A stretch of 64,000 bases of DNA from Xenopus tropicalis (GCF_000004195.4 NC_030685.2:51887516-51951515), one strand, 5' to 3'. Counted from the first letter of the stretch, positions 8,873 to 21,525 are shown. Made by a program: numbers and translations. The notes: generated by a model from the letters alone, not told the origin.

Positions 8873-10410
8873 TATAGTGGCTTGCAAAAGTATTTGGCCC
8901 CCTTGAACATTTCCACATTTTGTCATATTACAGCCACAAACATGAATCAGTTTTATTGGAATTCCACGTGAAAGACCAATACAAAGTGGTGTACACATGA
9001 GAAGTGGAACGAAAATCATACATGATTCCAAACATTTTTTACAAATAAATAACTGCAAAGTGGGGTGTGCGTAATTATTCAGCCCCCTGAGTCAATACTT
9101 TGTAGAACCACCTTTTGCTGCAATTACAGCTGCCAGGCTTTTAGGGTATGTCTCTACCAGCTTTGCACATCTACAGACTGAAATCCTTGCCCATTCTTCT
9201 TTGCAAAACAGCTCCAGCTCAGTCAGATTAGATGGACAGCGTTTGTGAACAGCAGTTTTCAGATCTTGCCACAGATTCTCGATTGGATTTAGATCTGGAC
9301 TTTGACTGGGCCATTCTAACACATGGATATGTTTTGTTTTAAACCATTCCATTGTTGCCCTGGCTTTATGTTTAGGGTCGTTGTCCTGCTGGAAGGTGAA
9401 CCTCCGCCCCAGTCTCAAGTCTTTTGCAGACTCCAAGAGGTTTTCTTCCAAGATTGCCCTGTATTTGGCTCCATCCATTTTCCCATCAACTCTGACCAGC
9501 TTCCCTGTCCCTGCTGAAGAGAAGCCCCCCCAGTGCATGATGCTGCCCCCCCATATGTGACAGTGGGGATGGTGTGTTCAGAGTGATGTGCAGGGTTAGT
9601 TTTCCGCCACACATAGCGTTTTGCATTTTGGCCAAAAAGTTCCATTTTGGTCTCATCTGACCAGAGCACCTTCTTCCACATGTTTGCTGTGTCCCCCACA
9701 TGGCTTGTGGCAAACTGCAAACGGGACTTCTTATGGTTTTCTGTTAACAATGGCTTTCTTCTTGCCACTCTTCCATAAAGGCCAACTTTGTGCAGTGCAT
9801 GACTAATAGTTGTCCTATGGACAGATTCCCCCACCTGAGCTGTAGATCTCTGCAGCTCCCCCAGAGTCACCATGGGCCTCTTGGCTGCATTTCTGATCAG
9901 CGCTCTCCTTGTTCGGCCTGTGAGTTTAGGTGGACGGCCTTGTCTTGGTAGGTTTACAGTTGTGCCATACTCCTTCCATTTCTGAATGATCGCTTGAACA
10001 GTGCTCCGTGGGATGTTCAAGGCTTTGGAAATCTTTTTGTAGCCTAAGCCTGCTTTAAATTTCTCAATAACTTTATCCCTGACCTGTCTCGTGTGTTCTT
10101 TGGACTTCATGGTAGATTACACATAGGTGCACTCTATTTAGTCATTAGCACTCATTCGGCAATGTCTATGGGCAACTGACTGTACTCAGACCAAAGGGGG
10201 CTGAATAATTACGCACACCCCACTTTGCAGTTATTTATTTGTAAAAAATGTTTGGAATCATGTATGATTTTCGTTCCACTTCTCATGTGTACACCACTTT
10301 GTATTGGTCTTTCTCGTGGAATTTCAATAAAATTGATTCATGTTTGTGGCTGTAATGTGACAAAATGTGGAAAAGTTCAAAGGGGCCGAATACTTTTGCA
10401 AGCCACTGTA
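8873..10410 (-). mobile_element. Tc1/mariner element, nearly full length
   Basis: The element is flanked by TA (8873-8874, 10409-10410). Its long inverted repeats of about 215 bp span roughly 8875-9090 and 10190-10408. The tip is CAGTGGCTTGCAAAAGTAT on the right; on the left the first base is T, not C. The inverted repeats contain the blocks ACAAAGTGGTGTACACATGA and CACCCCACTTTGCAG. The transposase gene lies between them on the minus strand. Total length of about 1.54 kb fits a complete Tc1-like element. The same family recurs truncated at 34130-34814. Open frames within the inverted repeats are mirror shadows. Confidence 0.9.
9092..10110 (-). pseudogene. Tc1-like transposase, one frame break
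   Basis: This would catalyse cut-and-paste transposition into TA sites. It starts at an ATG (10108-10110). The first ~115 residues hold the paired helix-turn-helix DNA-binding region (GYKKISKALNIPRSTV in the first half, then a GRPPKLTGRTRR linker and nuclear-localisation-like stretch). The catalytic domain follows: WSDETKMELFG holds the first Asp, QQDNDPKHKA the second, and LNPIENLW the Glu. Exactly 34 residues separate the second Asp from the Glu, the DD34E pattern of Tc1. The frame breaks at a run of seven C (plus strand, about 9546-9552), where YGG shifts register; the rest is open to the stop at 9092. All catalytic residues survive, so this is a recently inactivated copy, or the break is an assembly or sequencing slip. 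Confidence 0.9.
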
Positions 10411-12155
10411 TATAAATAAACTGCCTCAGATTTGTGTTGCAATTTTCATCAAAAACCTTGGCCTAATGCTGACTAATGCTGAGGTTGCTGTTTAGAGCAA
10501 ATACATTTTAGGCACCTACAAAATACAGTAAATGAATTTGATGAAAGGAATATCCTGGCTAAAGTAGCAACATCTGTGGTGTGATTTCCTGTTTTAAAAA
10601 ACATAAACAATATGTTTCATTAATGAAATGTCAGACTAGTGTTAATAGCCATTCTTATAGTGGTTACTACTAATATTAAACTTCCATTGTAACAAGTCTG
10701 ATGAAAAGCTATCTCTACCATGGCTAGGGATATATCTACTGTATATGTTTCCCTCCCCTGCTGTGGAGGAGACTCTCGTGTCTAAGTCATCAGGACCACC
10801 TTTCAGTTTGTGAGCATAACAAGAGAGAAAAATATCTCCTTGACATCATATAACACATTTCTTTTACAAATGTGCACTGCAAAATTATAGATGAATAGGA
10901 GAGAAAGGGCTAGCACCTCATCATTAACCATAATTAATTTTAATGATATAATGTGAAAAAAATGCCCTTTAGTATAAATACACCATTCCACAGACTATCT
11001 AATAGTGCTCCTAAAGTTTATTTTGTCTAACAATTATATCTTGAGAACTATCTTGTTTAAAATGTAGCTTTGCTAATTAGCTCCAAAATGCTGAAAGGGA
11101 AAACACCACTTAATAAACTAACTGAAAAGATTACAGTTATACAATAATGACAAATATTTTATCAGTCTTCTGAGCATATCTAGTATAATTTTATTTTGCA
11201 GGCTATTAAATTTTGAAATGTATCTAAAACCAACAGAAATTTAAAGGGGTAGCACTGGCAAAAGTGGAGAGATGTATGATCTCTTATTGTCCCAGACTCT
11301 ATAAACTGTAAGGATTTTACCTTCAGAACAAAATAGTTTTTAATGTGACTCTATTCTTTACCAGGCTGGGACTCATTTGCTAATGATCACTGTGCCCCTT
11401 GCTCAAGTAGGATCCCACGAGTGGGGGGAATGGGAGTATGGACCCAGGTAAGGACCTGTACAAAAGCATAGCAGGTTGTGTGTCTTGACGGGCACCCATG
11501 TGCCTCATAGCCAGGCAGTAAGCATAGTGTATACTGATGCTTTATGGAACCTGGCACACTTTAGCTTGCACCAGCATGATACATTTACCATACCCTCTGT
11601 ATGTAGTACTGCCAAATGCCAGCATCCCTGCATACAGAATAATGTGGAACCCTTTGTGATGTGTTCTGGATGCACAAAAAAAGAGTTGAACCTTAAATTG
11701 CATGAGGTTTGTCTGTCATATAAACTGTTGCTACAGGGCTGATTAGTAAACTCTGATGCTAACTGCACTGCTTCCAGAGCTGCCGTGCAGTAACATTTTA
11801 ATCATTTACTAGTTAGCCTTATATTGTAAAAAGTGTATTCGATATATATACACTATATTGTAAGCTAGTCCCTAAGCTCAGGTAAGTGACAGCAGCACTG
11901 AGCATGTGCAGTAAATCAGCAGAAAAGAAGAAGGGAAGCTACTGGGGGCATCTTCAGAGGCACAGATCTTTACTGCTAAACAGATATGGTTGCTATGGTG
12001 TGTGGGGAATATTGGAGTTTGATGGTAAGAAGTGGGACAGATACCAGGAGGGGGCTGAATGATACTGTGGACCAACTGATTCTTGACCTGTGAGCTGACA
12101 ACTGAAACTGTTCTATGTGCCAGCTGTGGTTTCAAAGAATTAAGTGATATTGCCT
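10411..12155. other. No gene seen
   Basis: AT-rich sequence with scattered short open frames. The longest are 88 codons at 11476-11742 and 99 codons on the minus strand at 11878-12177; neither has a domain signal. Around 11878-12120 the sequence looks repeat-like (GGGGGCATCTTCAGAGGCACAG) but was not assigned. Confidence 0.4.
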
Positions 12156-12412
12156 GAGCAGCGGAAAAATTGGGCACTTGGAAATTTTTTGTTGTGCGTC
12201 AAAAAAAGGGCGCGGTGGCTTAAAAAAAGGCGTGGTCCTGTAAAAAAAAGCGCAAGCAACAATAAATAGGCGCGGGTGGTAAAAAAAATTGTGCAACAAA
12301 TGCGTTTTGCACATTTTTTGCCGTTCCGCGAATTTTCTTGCCGTTTCGCAAATTTTATGGCGAAGCTAAATGGGCCAGATTCACTCATCACTACCCATAA
12401 CTATCACTGCCT
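12156..12412. mobile_element. MITE with TAGTGATGAG-type end (truncated)
   Basis: The right end GATTCACTCATCACTA is the inverse of the TAGTGATGAGCAAATCTG terminus seen at 62161. The body has the shared motifs TTTGGCGCG-like, AAAAAAAGGGCGCG and GCACATTTTTTGCCG. A matching left terminus is not clear, so the copy is probably truncated near 12156. Confidence 0.55.
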
Positions 12413-12630
12413 AGACCTCTCTCACCTTTCCTTTATCGCATTGTTTTTAAGTTTAATATCTGTCCCTATCTCTAACCGCTAACTAAAAATGCAGACATCT
12501 TACCAACTGAAGACACTTCTGGTCTCACTGCTGACACCTAACCTGCTTGCGTATGCACAGTTGAAGCTGATTTCCTGTTACCTCTAACTGCGCATGCGCA
12601 TGCAGGTTTGTATTGGCTGAGAGACCCTAA

Positions 12631-13208
12631 GGGGCACATTTACTAATCCACGAATCCGAATGGGAAAAATTCGGATTGGAAACGAACATTTTGCGACTTT
12701 TTCGTATTTTTTGCGATTTTTTCGTCGCCATTACAACTTTTTCGTAAATTGTTGTGACTTTTTCGTAGCCGTTACGACTTGCGTGAATTGTCTCGACTTT
12801 TTCGTAGCCGTTACGATTTGCACGTATATTGTTGCCGTAAACGGCGGGCAAACCTTTGCGACTTTGCATGATTTTGGAAGCCTCCCATAGGACTCAATGG
12901 CACTCTGCAGCTCCAACCTGGCCCAAGGAAAGTCACAATACTGAAGCGTGAATGAAATTTTCGTACTCAGCGCGACGGCTCCGAAAAAGTCGCGACAATT
13001 CGCGCAAGTCGGAACGCTACGAAAAAGTTGCAACAATTTGCAAAAAAGTCGTAACGGCTACGAAAAAGTTGCGACAATTTGCAAAAAAGTCGTAACAGCT
13101 ACGAAAAAGTCGCGACAATTTACGAAAAAATCGATCAAAATACCGATCATTACGAAAAAAACACATTCGGACGCTTTTTGGACGTTCGTGGATTAGTAAA
13201 TGTGCCCC
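12631..13208. mobile_element. CpG-rich foldback MITE, PIF/Harbinger-like, copy 3 (core type)
   Basis: Ends GGGGCACATTTACTAATCC and TTAGTAAATGTGCCCC, with a perfect TAA duplication (12628-12630, 13209-13211). This is the cleanest 3 bp duplication in the family here. The arms repeat CTACGAAAAAGTCGCGAC-like blocks. The central core (about 12868-12955) contains TCCCATAGGACTCAATGG and CTCTGCAGCTCCAACC. The inner terminal bases (GGGGCACATTTAC) differ from the GGGGCTGATTTAC of copies 1, 2, 4 and 5, marking a subfamily. Confidence 0.7.
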
Positions 13209-15856
13209 TAAGTGTCTTCAGTCGAAAAGAAGATGTTGGCGAGGTACACGGCTGCGCTTCTCAGCTTTTTTAGCTGTTAGAGATAGGGACAGTTAGAAAA
13301 CACCAGCACTGCAGATTATATAATTTAAAGCAGGTGGAAGTGGAAAAGGGCAAAAGAAATCTCTAGCAATACAATTAAAAAGTTCAGGAATTTTAAACTT
13401 AAGGGATGCTATTTCACAGAAACACAGAAGTAGAAGGATGGCTTCCCATCCCTTCCCTATTCTGGTGGAATACATTGGTGAATGTCTATAACAGGCTTAT
13501 TTAACTGACAGTGTGGTGTAGGTGTGTGAGAAAGAGTGATGGACTTCTAGGAACCCAGCTTTTAGGGAAGTTGAAGAAATGTGCTTTTTGCACGTGAAGC
13601 ATACTTAGTAGTTGCAACCCCAGACAGAACTGAAAAAGGCTTAATTAGCTTTTATCTAATTACTGTTTTGGAAACTTTTTTCATGGGTGACTGCTCCTTA
13701 AAAATTGAACATGAAACCATTTTAAAAATAGCTCTCAAAATCCCCTAAAAGAATTCAGTGAACTGTACTTTTGTGTCTATAGCCAGGTTTGAATGGAGCC
13801 ACCACAGATACATCAGGTAATAAAAACTCATCTAAAATGTATTTACGTCAGAAATGTTGCACAAGAAAAGCAAAGAACACATTATTGTGTGTGGGAATTT
13901 AACATCTGGCCAACACTCGGCCTTTATGTGCTTTAATTAGGCTTTATGTGACATGTTTTACAAATGGACCAGAAACTTAGTCTGAGATGCATCTGAAGAC
14001 TAAGATACATCAGAAACCCAAGATACATCTGAAGATGTAAGTTTTCCTTGACTGTAAATGATGCAGAACCAACCATAAATAATACACAGTTACATTGTTC
14101 TGGCTGTGTTGTGGATTTATCTTTGATTCCCTTGTTACCCCCACAACTCGCATTTGTGCAGTGAAAAAACAGTAGTAACTAACATTTGTGCCTTTGGCAA
14201 TAAAACCGCAGGCCTTGCAAACCCCACATGGCAAGAAGACATTTCCATTCCAATCCCAGTTTTAAATTAAACTGTAATGAAAAATCAGAAGAGGCAGCTG
14301 GGACCGGAGACAGTGATTGTAGGCAGGAATGTACGTAGGAAAGAAAAAAAACATTGAGAGAGAGCAGAGGAAGAAAGATTGAGAAGGAAAGCTCTGTAGA
14401 GTAATAAAGCAGCTGGTAAACATAAAAGTGAGGAGAAATTAGAAAAACAAATCTAGGATAGAGACAAGCAAAGATGTCTACGCTGCCAAATAAATACATT
14501 CTGGAAGGATGGCAAGACAGGCGCAGTGAATAAGAACAAACAACGATTCCATGAAAGAAGAGTTACATAGTCTTAGAGTGACCCCTACAGGGGAGTCCTT
14601 GCACAAGCTAAATGTGAAGTCTTTCTGATTCGCTTTTCTGATATTTAAGTTACTAATGTGCCTGGTGCCACTGTTTTCAATAATAAAGTAAATTGTTTAT
14701 AGAACTTCATTGAATTAAACAGCGTGTTCTTTAAAAACAATCAGAATAACTGGAAACATTTTGGAGTCTATATAATAAAGGTGATCAACAGCAATTAAGA
14801 ACATAGAATATTTTGTATACACAGAATATTATGAAAGCACACACAAAAAAAATCTGTATTTAAAGGGCCCATCCAGGGGTCTTCCCATATGGCTTATAAG
14901 AAATAAGAGGCTACATTGCTCAAGGCCTCCCAGTAGATGTAGATTCCCATTCACTCTGTAACCATTTGTGCTTGATTGCTGAACTTTTTTTTTGTATTTT
15001 AGTTTCAGTCCCCAATAGTAGGGCTCCCAGATCTTAACATGATTGTTATCAAAAATTCCAAAACGATTTCCACATAAATTACAGGTTCCTTAGAAAAATT
15101 TTTTAAATCACACACACCAGTATGTGCTCAATGAAAGTTGCTAAATGATTTTGTTGCATTGTGTAGCATACCTGATTGTGTATTTATGGTGTTTCATTTT
15201 TCATTCTTTTGCCTCCTTGTGCTGTATTGTAATATATTCCGATTCAGCCTGGCTTTCTATACTCACTGAAATGTCTATACCTTTTCTAATAATAATAATC
15301 CTATATGTGCAAAGTAGGCTGGGTGCAAATTGCATAGGAAATTAGACCTTATAACACAAAGAAAGAGATCTGATCAGATCAGATTTAATAAAGCCTTATT
15401 GAACCCATATTCAGTTTCATTTCATAGAAAAATCTTTCTGAATTATAAGAATTTGATTACTTTGTAATCAATACATGATCAGCATGAAATGGCCTCAGCC
15501 CCTGACTGCCATACATGTCTCCATGAGTTTATCCTGAGCATTTAGAACTAAATCTTTCTATATTTCTACCATGTCAACAATTAGATAACAGAAACAGTAG
15601 ATGATAAACAATACAATCATTGCATGTTATGCTTTTATTAATATATCATTATAAAAAAAATATAATTTTGCACAAAACTTTGTTTTATTTAAATAAAAAT
15701 GTCAGTACAATAAGAGTAAATAAAATCACCTAGCCAGCCCAAATGTGTCCATGTAGGTGATTAGGAGGGAACATAAGCTTCTCCATTGCCTTTATTATTT
15801 GCCAGAGCAAGCAACTGGGGCGCCATGAGCCATAGGGTGCCTCAGGCAAGTTAAAA
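13209..15856. other. 2.6 kb without recognisable gene or element
   Basis: The stretch is low in CpG and AT-rich. A minus-strand frame at 14010-14234 begins with a CGVCKACGF string that recalls the CxxCxAC motif of Penelope-like elements, but nothing else in it supports that. A 106-codon frame at 14179-14499 is compositionally simple. No splice-bounded coding segment was convincing. Confidence 0.4.
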
Positions 15857-17293
15857 GTTACATAGTTACATAGTTACATAGGGTTGAAAAAAGACCAGTG
15901 TCCATCAAGTTCAACCCATCCAAGTAAACCCAGCACACCTAACCCACACCTACCAATCTATACACTCACATACATACACTATATATACAACCACTAGTAC
16001 TAACTGTAGATATTAGTATCACAATAGCCTTGGATATTCTGATTGATCAAGAACTCATCCAGGCCCCTCTTAAAGGCATTAACAGAATCTGCCATTACCA
16101 CATCACTAGGAAGGGCATTCCATAACCTCACTGCCCTCACCGTGAAAAACCACCTACGCTGCTTCAAATGGAAGCTCCTTTCCTCTAATCTAAAGGGGTG
16201 ACCTCTGGTGCGCTGATTGTTTTTATGGGAAAAAAGAACATCCCCCAACTGCCTATAATCCCCTCTAATGTACTTGTACAGAGTAATCATGTCCCCTCGC
16301 AAGCGCCTCTTTTCCAGAGAAAACAACCCCAACCTTGACAGTCTCACCTCATAGTTAAAATCTTCCATCCCCTTAACCAGTTTAGTTGCACGTCTCTGCA
16401 CTCTCTCCAGCTCATTAATATCCTTCTTAAGGACTGGAGCCCAAAACTGCACTGCATACTCAAGGTGAGGCCTTACCAGGGACCTATAAAGGGGCAAAAT
16501 TATGTTCTCATCCCTTGAGTCAATGCCCTTTTTTATACAAGACAGCACTTTATTTGCTTTAGTAGCCACAGAATGACACTGCCTGGCATTAGACAACTTG
16601 TTATCAACAAAAACCCCTAGATCCTTCTCCATTAAGGAAACCCCCAACACACTACCATTCAGTAGATAGTTTGCGTTTATATTATTTCTACCAAAGTGCA
16701 TAACTTTGCACTTATCAACATTGAACCTCATTTTCCAGTTTGCTGCCCAGTTATCTAATTTTGTCAAATCACTCTGCAAAGCGGCAGCATCCTGCATGGA
16801 ACTTATAGTTTTGCACAATTTAGTGTCATCAGCAAAAATAGAAACAGTACTGTCTATGCCCACCTCCAGGTCATTAATAAACAAGTTAAAAAGCAAAGGC
16901 CCAAGGACTGACCCCTGCGGTACTCCGCTAACCACACTGGTCCAATTAGAAAATGTTCCATTTACCACCACTCTTTGTAATCTATCCTTCAGCCAGTTCT
17001 CTATCCAATTACAAATATTATGTTCTAGGCCAATATTCCTTAATTTGATCATTAACCTTCTGTGAGGTACTGTATCAAACGCTTTAGCAAAGTCCAAGTA
17101 GATGACATCAACTGCCATTCCAGCATCGAGGTTCCTGCTCACCTCCTCATAAAAGGCGACTAAATTAGTCTGGCAAGATCTGTTACGCATAAAACCATGC
17201 TGGCACAAACTAATAGTATTGTGAACTGCAATGTATTCAAGTACCCTATCCCTTATTACCCCTTCCAAAAGTTTTCCTACTACTGATGTCAGA
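15857..17293 (-). mobile_element. CR1-like LINE copy A, 5' truncated
   Basis: On the minus strand the element ends 3' with tandem TATGTAAC-type octamers (plus strand GTTACATA x3 at 15857-15880), the 3' signature of CR1-clade LINEs. Just inside is the block TTGAAAAAAGACC. The 5' end is lost at about 17293, where similarity to the longer copy at 48895-50623 stops just after GACATCAG. It retains the RT palm, thumb and C-terminal region only. No target duplication was identified. Confidence 0.85.
16000..17268 (-). pseudogene. CR1-like reverse transcriptase, C-terminal 422 codons, open
   Basis: This part of a non-LTR retrotransposon ORF2 copies RNA at a nicked target. The reading frame is uninterrupted to the TAG after QGYCDTNIYS. 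RT motifs in order: VIYLDFAKAFDTVPH (motif A, aa ~56-70), [20 protein letters not shown] (motif B, ~114-133) and FADDTKL (motif C, ~144-150, with the two catalytic Asp). The endonuclease domain and the RT fingers are absent because of 5' truncation, so it cannot be functional. The apparent start at 17268 is a TTG inside the domain, not a real initiator. The long open frame indicates a fairly young insertion. Confidence 0.9.
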
Positions 17294-17570
17294 GTATCTT
17301 AGCTATGATAGGTAATGCATGTTTAATTACAAATATGGAGGGTTTGAATACTCTCTAAATGCAGTAACTTACATTGAGGTGAGTTAGTGTTTATATACGT
17401 CAAATAAATGAAAGCTAAAGCCACATTGTAAATAAATAGAATTTGCTAGGGTATGTGCACATGTTGATTTTCCCTAGCTGTACAGTTCTAAGGCCAGCTC
17501 ACAGCAAGTCGTGTGTTAACTGATCTCATATTTCCAATGGATCTGTATCGACAGAATACCTACATACTAA

Positions 17571-17811
17571 AGGTGGCCATACACTGTAATATCCGCTCAT
17601 TTTGGCAAGGTCCCCAAATGAGGTGGGCAATATTGGATTTATCATTGGGCCAAACAATCACTTCACATTGCCGTGTTAGAGGGAATTTTAAATCTGCCCA
17701 ATCTTCAGGCAGATATTGGTCAGGTAGGCCTGTCTGATGGCCCCATACATGGGCCAATAAACTGCTGAATTATACTAACGGCAGCTTCTATCAGCTTGTG
17801 AATGGCCACCT
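17571..17811. mobile_element. Serial-hairpin MITE (AGGTGGCCATACAC ends), short diverged copy
   Basis: Left end AGGTGGCCATACACTG and right end GAATGGCCACCT. The flanks are TAA on the left and TAG on the right. The body retains fragments of the 39851-40233 element, such as ATCCGCTCATTTTGGC and GCAGATATTGGTCAGG. It is about 241 bp, internally deleted. Confidence 0.65.
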
Positions 17812-20040
17812 TAGCACTGAACACAATGCAAACTGAGAAAGAATACTTTTTATTACTATCAGAATTCATCTGCTTTCCATTTGGTGATATGAAATTCCAT
17901 GTATTGCATGTATAGCTTTGAAAAGACTTGTACCCACAAGTCTGCCATAACTATGTACAAAACAATCAATGCAAGCGTCATATGTGGTATGCAGAAAGGC
18001 TTTATAATAGCTGAAAATGGTTTGATGTGTAGGGGAAAAAAACATTGGTGAAAAAGGTGGATAGGCGAGTGTGGAGCACATCAGCAAAGAGAAGCAATGG
18101 CTGCTAACATGCAGGCTTTAAACATATGTCAGAGTTGCAATTGAAGTTATGCCAAAACGTAAAGAACCGTTGCGTATATTGACTCAATTAATTGAAGGCA
18201 CTTGCACCAAAACTTGCTCCTCGTAGTAATATATATTTGCATCAAGTATAATTGCATTGCCCATCTATCTGATAAATCATGCTTAAGTGCACCTGTTGAT
18301 TTAGGGGAACCCTGGTATTACCAGATGTCATTTTTAAGCCGAGCACAGAAAATTACGCAATCTCCATTTGAAATTTTGGAGCACAATTGTGTCCAATTTG
18401 TAAAACACACACAAAAAAGCAAATCACTTCAATTTTAACTCATGGGATGCAATGGCACCAAACGCAAATTACACTGGAATTGTGGGAGAAAATTACTACA
18501 GATATGGGACGTGTTATCCAGACTGCTCGGAATATGGGGTTTTCCTTATAATGGAGTCTATGGAAGATGGCCTTTCCATATTTTAGAACTGGAAATGTTA
18601 CCTTTTCAATAAACTGTTTCATGAAGTGGAAAGTTTATCTACAATGCCAAATTAGTAGCTGGATGGAGTATGGAACATAAAAGAATCATCAGGGGCAACA
18701 TTAAACCGTCTTTTAAACAGCTATGCTGTATATGTATGTCAGTGATATTAACACTTTTATTTATGTATTTTATTTTGTTAAATTTTAAATATGTTATACA
18801 AGTGATCACTATGAAAATGTTGAATCTAAACAGGTTGTTAATGATGCAGAGAATGTTTTCTACTTGAACTTTGGGATCCTGGTTGACATGCAATGACATA
18901 AGAACAATAGCAGCCAAACCTGACATGAATGCTTCTGCTTTCACAATTAGAACATTCAGTTTTAGAATAGCATACAAAATGCAACTTGTGGGCAATTTTT
19001 GATTTGGTAAATTGTAAACAAGATTTTGTGTGCGCAAATGGCGTCACTTCCGACAAACAGCATCAATAATGGCATTAGCGTGTGTATTTCACTAGGTCAA
19101 GTCAGTTGCAGGGGCAATACACTGCAGGTGTTGATGCCAGGGCTCCTAAAGGTAATGGCAGATGAGAAGATTTGTCACCCGCAAGAAAATGTGGTTGTGC
19201 AAACCATATGTTTTACTGCCACAATGCTAAGAAATTTTTCTGGAGATTTGATGCCTGTGAGTAGCACAGATTTTTCTGTGCTGAAAAATCTTTTCATCGA
19301 CCATTATCCTAAAGTCTTTTTAGGGTATAAACCTTATAAACTACTTTGTTAATAACAACTCACAGCAGCCTATCATGCTTTTAATGAAGTTTTACATTCA
19401 CTCAATTGTTTATTTTGTTCTTTGCATGGGATTTTTTTCCAACGACTGGATCTTTTCAAAAGATAAAAATGAAGAAAGATGTGACAGCAGTCAATACCAG
19501 AAAGCTTAAGCCAAAGAACTCACTTGCATTTTCTGGCATTAACCCAACCCTTGACAGGCTATAAATATGCCCATAAAAGTACTTCTTGGGCATCTGGATA
19601 ATAAATATGCTATACAAGACATACTAATAAATATATTGAGGAGATGCAGGTGATCACAATTACCATTATCACAGTATTTGATCAGACCGCATCAAACTCT
19701 GCAGTAAGTAGGATTTCTTATTTGCAGCTTCATGTATATTTCATATTCCTTTATAATCAGCTTATTGCAGCAGCTTTATATGTACACTTAGTGGTAGGGG
19801 CTGCATAGAAACATGTTCAGTCTATGGTATATCAGAGTTGATTAAAAACCAGCCCTGCAGCATAATGTTTTTCAATGTGTTTGTAAATAGAAAAAGAAGT
19901 TGCTAGAAAGCAAACGTTTTTCATTCTTGAGCCACAGTGCTTTATGACTTATTTATTTAGGTTCCAATGTAAAGCCAGGGGACACCCAATCACTGGTAAT
20001 GACATTAAAAAGCAAAGTATTTAGGAAGGTCAGCTACAGA
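17812..20040. other. No gene seen; one short MITE remnant inside
   Basis: Apart from the remnant at 18495-18602 no element was recognised with confidence. The 108-codon frame at 19026-19352 contains repeat-like text (AGATTTGTCACCCGCAAG, related to the sequence at about 52360) and has no domain signal. Confidence 0.4.
18495..18602. repeat. Internally deleted copy of the ACAGGTATGGG palindromic MITE
   Basis: ACAGATATGGGACGTGTTATC at the left is followed by GCTCGGAATATGGGGTTTTCC and then GGAGTCTATGGAAGATGGCC, matching blocks of the element at 301-1050 in shortened order. The right terminus is degraded. Confidence 0.6.
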
Positions 20041-20049
20041 GACAACTTT

Positions 20050-20315
20050 GGAGGCATTGCTGTAATTCTCCAGTAACTGTAACTGCTGCCCACACCCCCC
20101 CAAAGGGTCCCCATTGAGCCCCCAAACCCCCCAAGGGACCCCCTGCTGCCTGCCCAACTCACTCCCTGAGTACTCGTATAATATAGTTACTTTCTGGTGC
20201 GCCTGGGGAGGAAGAACAGCAGCCGTCGGGAGCTCCGGGGATCGGGTCTGGGTTAGTGGGGCCCACTGGTTTTTTCCTGGTTCCCCACCGGCCCAGTTCA
20301 ACCCTGGATACATTA
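20050..20315. repeat. GC-rich dispersed repeat
   Basis: A locally GC-rich stretch with GGGGCCCACTGG, TTTTTTCCTGG and CCGGCCCAGTTCAACCC near its right side, a text I associate with a common Xenopus repeat. The frames of 102 codons (minus) and 72 codons (plus) across it are proline/glycine-rich by composition and are not supported as genes. Confidence 0.4.
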
Positions 20316-20407
20316 ATGGATTTCCAAGCTAATACTTTGTGAGATGTTACTTATCCGTTGTAGCTGTCAAGCACGTTTACACTTTGTGCACTTTTTGAAC
20401 TTTTTTT

Positions 20408-21175
20408 TATTGAGCTGATTTATCAATGTTCCAATCCATATTTTTGCTGTGATTCAAGTTTTTTTTTGTGGTAAAAAATTTGAATTAGGGTTTCCAAAAC
20501 TCGAATGTTTAATTTTTATTTAGTGCAAAAAATTTAAGCGCAAAAAATCTCGAATGTAAAATTGCCCAACTAAAAGCTTGCAAGTTCATATAAACAGGAG
20601 TCCCCAACCTTTGTAACGCATGAGCCACAGTCAAATGTAAAAACACTTGGAGAGCAACACAACCACCATAAAAGTTCATGGAGGTGCCAAATAAGGGCTA
20701 AGATTGGCTATTAGGGGCCTCTATGCACGCTATCAGCTTACAGGGGGCTTTATTTGGTAGTAAATCTTGTTTTTATTCAACCAAAATGTGCCACCAAGTC
20801 AGAAATTCAAAAATAACTACCTTGTTTGGGGGCACTGAGAGCAACATCCAAGGGGTTGGTGAGCAACATGTTGCCCCCGAGCCACTGGTTGGGGATCAGT
20901 GATATAGAAGTTAATAGAAGTTGTCCCAGCAACATTTAAGTGAATTTTCAATTCAAGCTTTTAAAAATTTTTGAAAAGTTTGTAGACCCATTAAAAATGA
21001 TGGGTAGAATGCAAATTTCCTGCATTCAAGTTTTTTTACTGTTTAATTTGATCAAATTTTTTTAAAAATAAAAAAGCACATATTCAAGTCTGGTAATCTT
21101 TAGAGTTTATTTGAATTTCAAAAAATGTGAAAAATTCACAAACTTGAATTTTAATAAATAGGCCACTATGCATTA
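20408..21175. mobile_element. AT-rich MITE-like repeat split by an inner MITE
   Basis: The left boundary near GAGCTGATTTATCAATG and right boundary near TTTTAATAAATAGGCC are partially inverted. The body contains TTCAAGTTTTTTT-like and AAACTTGAATTTTAATAAA-like blocks on both sides of the inner element. Superfamily unknown; low sequence complexity limits certainty. Confidence 0.45.
20595..20901. mobile_element. hAT-like MITE, CAGGAGTCCCCAACC ends
   Basis: Ends CAGGAGTCCCCAACCTTT and TGGTTGGGGATCAGTG are inverted repeats. The body has GAGCCACAGTCAAATGTAAA and GAGCAACATCCAAGGGG. The flanks ATATAAA and ATATAGAA are similar but not perfect. Same family as 47903-48216, where the 8 bp duplication is clearer. 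Confidence 0.6.
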
Positions 21176-21525
21176 CTTTCTTATACAGTTATTGTTTAGC
21201 AATACTAATATAATCATAGTATGGAATTCTTGAAAGGTTCCACATCCATCTGATATCAACATACTGCATAGCAACAAAGAATATGAAGCTATCTCAAATG
21301 TAAAGGGAAATTAGCACTATTATTTAAAATTCAACGAAACTGTAGCAAATACTTAAGGGGGACCTATAAAAAAATAAAATGTAAATTGTCAGCTTGTGGA
21401 AATAAAAAAACTTGCTAAATACTGTAAAATCAGTTGAAAATTCTGTACCAGTTATTCAGCTCTATCCCTCTATAAAACTCTCTTCATGTAGCTCTGTGTC
21501 TGAGTTGGTTATTTTGCAACACTTA

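Noticed and set aside
8852..9058. 68-codon frame repeated at 10225-10419 and 34629-34898 as a conserved small protein
   Set aside because: It lies in the Tc1 inverted repeats, so its conservation is that of the repeat ends.
11476..12177. 88- and 99-codon frames as host exons
   Set aside because: No domain, no convincing splice sites, and part of the sequence looks repeat-derived.
14010..14234. CGVCKACGF string suggesting another Penelope-like remnant
   Set aside because: Only about ten residues match and no GIY-YIG, linker or collinear text follows.
20005..20332. Proline/glycine-rich frames on both strands as a possible exon or CpG island
   Set aside because: The stretch is a known-looking GC-rich dispersed repeat with few CpGs and no splice signals.
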